Assembly (NCBI GenBank): GCA_003171295.1
Contig: PMYF01000461.1
Coordinates: 1-16,090 of the forward strand
Source: Acidobacteriota bacterium
GTDB taxonomy: Bacteria > Acidobacteriota > Terriglobia > UBA7540
DNA: 16,090 bases
Direction of reading: 5' to 3'
The position numbers were made by a program, and so were the translations under genes. The notes under the pieces are model-generated. The model saw nothing but the letters and a program-made list of their open reading frames with translations, was not told the origin of the DNA and searched no databases. Below, piece after piece: positions 12,206 to 16,090 of this stretch (within the stretch, counting starts at the first letter, position 1; the number at the start of each line of letters is the position of its first letter).

Positions 12206-14968
12206 ATGTTGACGATTTCAAAACCGCTCTCGACCGGCCAAGCCCACTCTTGCCACGAGCAGGAGTTTGCCAATTCCGAGCAGAACTACTACTCCGAGGC
12301 AAGGCGGGTAAATGGGGAGTGGCACGGCAAGCTAGCCAGCGAGTGGGGCTTAGCGGGATCGGTATCGGGCCAGCAGTTCTACCGATTGGCCGAAGGGCAA
12401 CACCCGGTCACGACCGAACAGCTTGTGCAGCGTCGCGTCGCAACCGAATACCAGAACCAGCAGGGGAGGCGGGTACAGTCCGCCGAGCATCGTGCCGGCT
12501 GGGATGCCACGTTTAGCGCTCCGAAGAGTGTTTCGATCACTGCCTTGGTCGGGGCCGACGAGAAAATCCGGGAAGCGCACCGGGAAAGCGTGCAGGTCGC
12601 CCTGGATGAGCTGGAAAGGTACATCCAGGCTCGCATCGGCGGCAACCATCCTGCTGAGACCACCGGCAAGATGATTGCCGCCAAGTTTGAACATGATAGC
12701 GCTCGACCGGTGAACGGATATTCAGCCCCGCAGCTTCACACGCATGTGGTGATCTTCAATGTAACTCAAACCGCAGACGGCAGATCCCATGCCCTCCAAC
12801 CGCGAGAGCTTTACCGGTCGCAACGTTACGCAACGGCAATCTACCGGTCCGAATTGGCCTCCCACTTGAAGCAACTCGGTTACGAGATCGAGCGTGGCAG
12901 GTACGGTGAGTTTGAAATCCAGGGCTATAGCAAAGAATATCTGGAAGCGAGTAGCCCTCGCCGCAAGCAGATCAAGGAATACCTCGAAGCCAATAAGGTT
13001 TCTGGTTCTGAGGCGGCGGAAATAGGCGCCCACCGGACGCGGGAGAAGAAAGCCCAGCTCACACCGGAGGAAATGCAGCGCCTCAACCTGGCCTTGGCCG
13101 CGCAATACGCGAGTGACCCACGGGAGATTGTCTCCGCCGCTCAGGCGCGGCGTCAGCACTCGCAAGGGCTTCCTGCAATACAGCAAACGCTAGCGCGCGC
13201 CAGGGAAGCTGTTACCTTCGCCCGCGACCGCAATATCGAGCGAGAGGCCAGGGTGGAAGAACGTCCCTTGATAGGCGATGCTCTTCGCCGCGCGATGGGT
13301 GAAGCGACGCTTCGGGACATTCGCAAGAACCTTGAAAGCAGAATCGCCAAGGGCGAATTCATCCGTGTCAGTGAGCCGTCCGACGATTCCCTCCGCCGTT
13401 CCTTCACCACCGCCAGGATGCTCGCTTTCGAGCAGGACAACATTGCCACGATGAAGGTGGGGCAGGGTCTGGAATCTCCGCTGGTTCGCTCCGGGACCAT
13501 GCGTCAGTCCTCAGCAGCGTTAGGAGCACTCAGCGATTCCCAGCGGAAGGCAGTTCGGGAGGTTCTCGAAAGCCATGACCGGATCACGGGACTTCAGGGC
13601 GTAGCGGGCAGCGGAAAAACGACGACCCTCCGCGCTATTCGCCAAGCCGCCGAGCGCGAAGGGTATGTAGTCGAGGGTTTCGCGCCCACCTCGCGAGCCG
13701 CTCATCGGCTGGATGAAGCCGGCCTCAGTGCCAAGACATTGCAGAAATTCTTGCTACAAAACCAAGCCCCTGATCCCGCCACGCGCCGCCTATTCGTTCT
13801 GGACGAATCCAGCCTCGCGAGCACGCGGCAGGTGAATGACCTTTTCAAGCGCCTGGCCCCCAAGGACCACGTTCTGCTGGTGGGTGATACCCGACAGCAT
13901 CAAGCGGTGGACGCGGGCCAGCCCTTTCAGCAGATGCAGGAAGCCGGCATGCGGACTGCCCACCTTGACCAGATCGTCCGACAGCGAGATCCCGAGCTTA
14001 AACAGGCTGTGGAGTCCCTCGCCCAGGGGGAGATCCTGGACGCCGTGAATCGTTTGGCGGAGCAGCGTCGCCTTCACGAAATCCCGAACCCGGAACAACG
14101 TCTCAAGGCAGTGGCAGAAGAGTATCTTAAACATCCCCAAACGAGCCTGGTGGTCTCTCCGGACAACCCGAGCCGTCTGGAGATTAACCGCCAAATCCAC
14201 AAAAGCCTCCAAGCCCAAGGCAAGATTGATAATACAGACCAACAAGCCAAAGTTCTGGTAAACCGCCAAGAATTGACCGGGGCGGACCGACAGTGGGCAG
14301 CCCGATACCAACCCGGTGATGTCGTCCGTTACACACAAGGCAGTAACCGGATAGGGGTAAAAGCGGGCGAGTACGCGGCCGTCGTTCAAGTTCAGAAGGC
14401 CCAGAATCTCCTCACCGTGCGCCGCGACGATGGCAAGGAGATTACCTACGATCCCAAAAGGCTTCGCGGTGTGAATGTTTATCAGCAGGAGGACAGGAGT
14501 TTTTCGAAGGGAGATCGCGTCCAGTTCACGGCGCCTTTCAAGACTGGAAACGTGGCGAATCGCGAGTTGGGGCTCGTCGAGCACATCGATTCTGCCGGGA
14601 ACATTCGGCTCCGCCTGGAATCCGGAAAGACCGCACAGTTCAAACTCCGGGACCACCCGCACCTCGACTATGGCTACGCTATGACCAGCTACACAAGCCA
14701 GGGGCAGACCGTCGACCGCGTCATCGTTCATGTCCCTGCCAAGGACCAGAACAATTCTGAGCTGGTGAACCAACGGTTCGCCTATGTGGCGCTCTCGCGG
14801 GCGCGAATTGATGCCCAGGTTTACACCAACGACGCGAGTACGCTTGCCGAACGACTCGGCAGGGATGTTTCCAAGACATCAGCCGTCGAGCAAGAACACT
14901 TCCGCCAATCGGGGCATTTAGCCCCCAAAGAGGGGCACCAAAGAGTGCGGGAGCAGGCACAGCTATGA
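12206..14968 (+). CDS. traI: MobF conjugative relaxase-helicase (TrwC/TraI family)
   Basis: A 920-residue nickase-helicase that cuts oriT, stays bound to the 5' end and unwinds the strand. The N-terminal relaxase domain (about 1-300) has a tyrosine pair Tyr28-Tyr29 (EQNYYSEARR), the signature GWDATFSAPKSVS at 98-110, and the metal-binding histidines His163 and His178-x-His180 (QLHTHVVIFN). The superfamily I helicase has Walker A GVAGSGKTT (465-473), LFVLDESSLAS with Asp533-Glu534, VLLVGDTRQHQAVD, and the late motifs YTSQGQTVDRVIV and YVALSRARID. The position of TrwC's first catalytic Tyr seems to be Cys16 or near it (QAHSCHEQEF). The frame is complete and ends by an ATGA overlap with virB11. 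No strong ribosome binding site precedes ATG 12206; coupling to the gene 4 bases upstream is likely. Confidence 0.92.
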   Translation: MLTISKPLSTGQAHSCHEQEFANSEQNYYSEARRVNGEWHGKLASEWGLAGSVSGQQFYRLAEGQHPVTTEQLVQRRVATEYQNQQGRRVQSAEHRAGWDATFSAPKSVSITALVGADEKIREAHRESVQVALDELERYIQARIGGNHPAETTGKMIAAKFEHDSARPVNGYSAPQLHTHVVIFNVTQTADGRSHALQPRELYRSQRYATAIYRSELASHLKQLGYEIERGRYGEFEIQGYSKEYLEASSPRRKQIKEYLEANKVSGSEAAEIGAHRTREKKAQLTPEEMQRLNLALAAQYASDPREIVSAAQARRQHSQGLPAIQQTLARAREAVTFARDRNIEREARVEERPLIGDALRRAMGEATLRDIRKNLESRIAKGEFIRVSEPSDDSLRRSFTTARMLAFEQDNIATMKVGQGLESPLVRSGTMRQSSAALGALSDSQRKAVREVLESHDRITGLQGVAGSGKTTTLRAIRQAAEREGYVVEGFAPTSRAAHRLDEAGLSAKTLQKFLLQNQAPDPATRRLFVLDESSLASTRQVNDLFKRLAPKDHVLLVGDTRQHQAVDAGQPFQQMQEAGMRTAHLDQIVRQRDPELKQAVESLAQGEILDAVNRLAEQRRLHEIPNPEQRLKAVAEEYLKHPQTSLVVSPDNPSRLEINRQIHKSLQAQGKIDNTDQQAKVLVNRQELTGADRQWAARYQPGDVVRYTQGSNRIGVKAGEYAAVVQVQKAQNLLTVRRDDGKEITYDPKRLRGVNVYQQEDRSFSKGDRVQFTAPFKTGNVANRELGLVEHIDSAGNIRLRLESGKTAQFKLRDHPHLDYGYAMTSYTSQGQTVDRVIVHVPAKDQNNSELVNQRFAYVALSRARIDAQVYTNDASTLAERLGRDVSKTSAVEQEHFRQSGHLAPKEGHQRVREQAQL

Positions 14969-15894
14969 ATGGCTTTGAGCTGATTCTTCCGTTTTTACGG
15001 CCCATCGAGCCGCTGATTTTGGACGCGGACATCAGCGAAATCATGGTTAATGGGCACGACCAGATCTTCATCGAGCGCCATGGTTACTTGGAGCCCGTGC
15101 CGGGCCTCTCCCTCACCGAAAAATCTTTGATGATTGCGGTCAAGAACATTGCGCGACGGCTCGGCGACGACATTTCGGAGGCCAAGCCCATCCTCGATTC
15201 CCGCCTACCCGATGGCAGCCGTGTGGCTGCTGTCATTCCACCCTGCAGTGTCAATGGGGTCACCCTAACCATTCGCAAATTCAACGCCCGCCACTTCACG
15301 ATCGATGCCTTCGTTCGAATCGGCACCCTGCCCCAGCCCTTGGCCTCCGAACTTGAGAATCAGGTTATCCAGCATAGGAACATCCTTATTAGCGGCGGGA
15401 CGGGCACAGGAAAGACCACCCTGCTCAACATCCTGGCGGGTTTTATTCCGAATGATCAGCGGGTAGTCATCATCGAGGACACCTCCGAGATCCAAATCCA
15501 CAAAAGCGACCTCGTTCGGTTCGAGGCGCGGCGGGAGCAGAATGGCCTGCCCGCCGTCACGATTCGAGACCTGCTGAAAGCGACCCTTCGTCACCGTCCC
15601 GACCGGATCATTTTGGGCGAGATTCGCGGCGGGGAGGCTTTCGATCTTTTACAACTGCTCAATACGGGGCATTCCGGGACGCTTTCAACGGTCCACGCCA
15701 CGTCCGCACAGCAAGGCTTGTCGCGATTTACCAGTTGCTTCTTGCAGAGTGGAGTCGAACTGCCTTATCACGCGACCAAGAGCAATATTGCCGACTCCTT
15801 AAACGTCATCGTCCAGTTGGAGCGCAGGCCTGGACAGCGCTCTCCTAAGAGAACGCCTTGCCGACCCTTCGCTCGCCTCAGGGCAGACTCTTAA
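14965..15894 (+). CDS. trbB: VirB11/TrbB-type traffic ATPase with altered C-terminus
   Basis: A 309-residue hexameric ATPase that powers T4SS assembly and transport at the cytoplasmic face. ATG 14965 overlaps the relaxase stop. Visible motifs: Walker A GGTGTGKT (144-151), Asp box VVIIEDTSEIQI (168-179), Walker B RIILGEIRGGEAFD (214-227, Glu219) and His box TGHSGTLSTVHATS (234-247). The family sequence continues to DSLNVIVQLERRPGQR at 278-292 and then changes to SPKRTPCRPFARLRADS, which is unlike VirB11. The normal protein would run perhaps 20-40 residues further. The change falls at the edge of a structured repeat, so an insertion or rearrangement has probably replaced the gene's end. The ATPase core is complete; function without the C-terminus is uncertain. 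Confidence 0.88.
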   Translation: MNGFELILPFLRPIEPLILDADISEIMVNGHDQIFIERHGYLEPVPGLSLTEKSLMIAVKNIARRLGDDISEAKPILDSRLPDGSRVAAVIPPCSVNGVTLTIRKFNARHFTIDAFVRIGTLPQPLASELENQVIQHRNILISGGTGTGKTTLLNILAGFIPNDQRVVIIEDTSEIQIHKSDLVRFEARREQNGLPAVTIRDLLKATLRHRPDRIILGEIRGGEAFDLLQLLNTGHSGTLSTVHATSAQQGLSRFTSCFLQSGVELPYHATKSNIADSLNVIVQLERRPGQRSPKRTPCRPFARLRADS

Positions 15895-15896
15895 GG
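15844..15896. repeat. Structured palindromic repeat at the end of virB11
   Basis: CCTAAGAG (15844-15851) pairs with CTCTTAAGG (15888-15896) apart from one bulged A, and inside it CCCT pairs with AGGG (GACCCTTCGCTCGCCTCAGGGC). The whole forms a hairpin of about 53 bases that supplies the last codons of the virB11 frame. It resembles a dispersed REP-like or miniature element, or the outer edge of an insertion. No target duplication can be seen because only one side is in the window. Confidence 0.4.
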
Positions 15897-16090
15897 CACC
15901 CCTTCGCTCCGATTTATCGCGTGATCTGCACATGTTCGACCAAAAAGCCCGATCGATTGTCGTTCATTATCGCGTAATTCATGCATTTTCGTGTAAAAAG
16001 CCGTATTTATAGGTGTACATTTTGTCTCCATCCATTTGTTTTCATACACATCCCCGGAGGTTCCTTCATTTTTAACATCTCTATGGGTCA
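15895..16090. mobile_element. AT-richer tail with two 36-bp direct repeats; possible IS end
   Basis: The repeats are 15914-15949 and 15967-16002, 53 bases apart. Each begins TTATCGCGT and ends AAAAAGCC with identical spacing, and 26 of 36 positions match. A weaker third copy may begin near 16007. Base composition drops to AT-rich compared with the element. Multiple terminal repeats of this size are typical of IS21-family insertion sequences, whose genes would lie to the right of the window. A GGAGG at about 16054-16059 may serve a gene starting near the edge. No transposase is visible, so the call is tentative. Confidence 0.3.

Noticed and set aside
13790..14773. Long open frame (327 codons) antisense to the relaxase
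   Set aside because: It mirrors the strongly supported helicase region, has no ribosome binding site, and its composition is what an antisense reading of biased GC-rich codons gives.

Overview
The window is GC-rich DNA with strong GGAGG-type ribosome binding sites. The gene families resemble those I associate with Acidobacteriota, but that placement is from memory and only moderately confident. Most of it (about 2.3-16 kb) is a conjugative element: a tyrosine recombinase next to a partial tRNA gene, a Trb/VirB-type type IV secretion (T4SS) operon, a relaxosome block with a candidate origin of transfer, a coupling protein, a MobF relaxase and a VirB11 ATPase.

Layout. 1-2034 is flanking accessory DNA. 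It holds the tail of a gene running in from the left, a small gene broken by a one-base frameshift, a HhH-GPD DNA glycosylase with an endonuclease III-type [4Fe-4S] loop, and two small unknown minus-strand genes. 2035-2354 is a probable attachment region, with short direct and inverted repeats, a hairpin, and the 5' half of a CAU-anticodon tRNA that breaks off just past the anticodon loop. 2355-3794 is an integrase with an extra N-terminal helix-turn-helix. 3795-4222 is non-coding, with hairpins and a strong CGTCAC/GTGACG array. 4223-9140 carries virB9, a small unknown gene, virB10, a small secreted or lipoprotein gene, virB5/trbJ, virB6/trbL and virB8/trbF, all on the + strand and mostly joined by ATGA overlaps. 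9161-12201 carries two small putative ribbon-helix-helix proteins on either side of a hairpin-rich intergenic region (candidate oriT), then the coupling protein. 12206-15894 carries relaxase and VirB11. 15840-16090 has a foreign-looking C-terminus on VirB11, a structured repeat and two 36-bp direct repeats, possibly the end of another mobile element.

How the genes work together: the relaxase and accessory proteins would nick and pilot the DNA, the coupling protein would deliver it, VirB11 would energise the channel, and VirB5/6/8/9/10 form the envelope channel. VirB2, VirB3 and VirB4 are not in the window.

The most notable pattern is damage. VirB9 lacks its N-terminal domain, virB10 has an in-frame TAG at its domain boundary, virB6 has an apparent -1 frameshift and a second one in a G7 run, virB11 has lost its normal C-terminus, and a flanking small gene has an extra C in a C5 run. 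Integrase, coupling protein, relaxase and virB8 remain open. This is either an element losing conjugation while keeping integration and mobilisation functions, or a low-quality assembly. I found no clearly new biological system. The best leads for novelty are the CGTCAC array, the 5'-half tRNA attachment site, the hairpin-rich oriT candidate and the Fe-S glycosylase.
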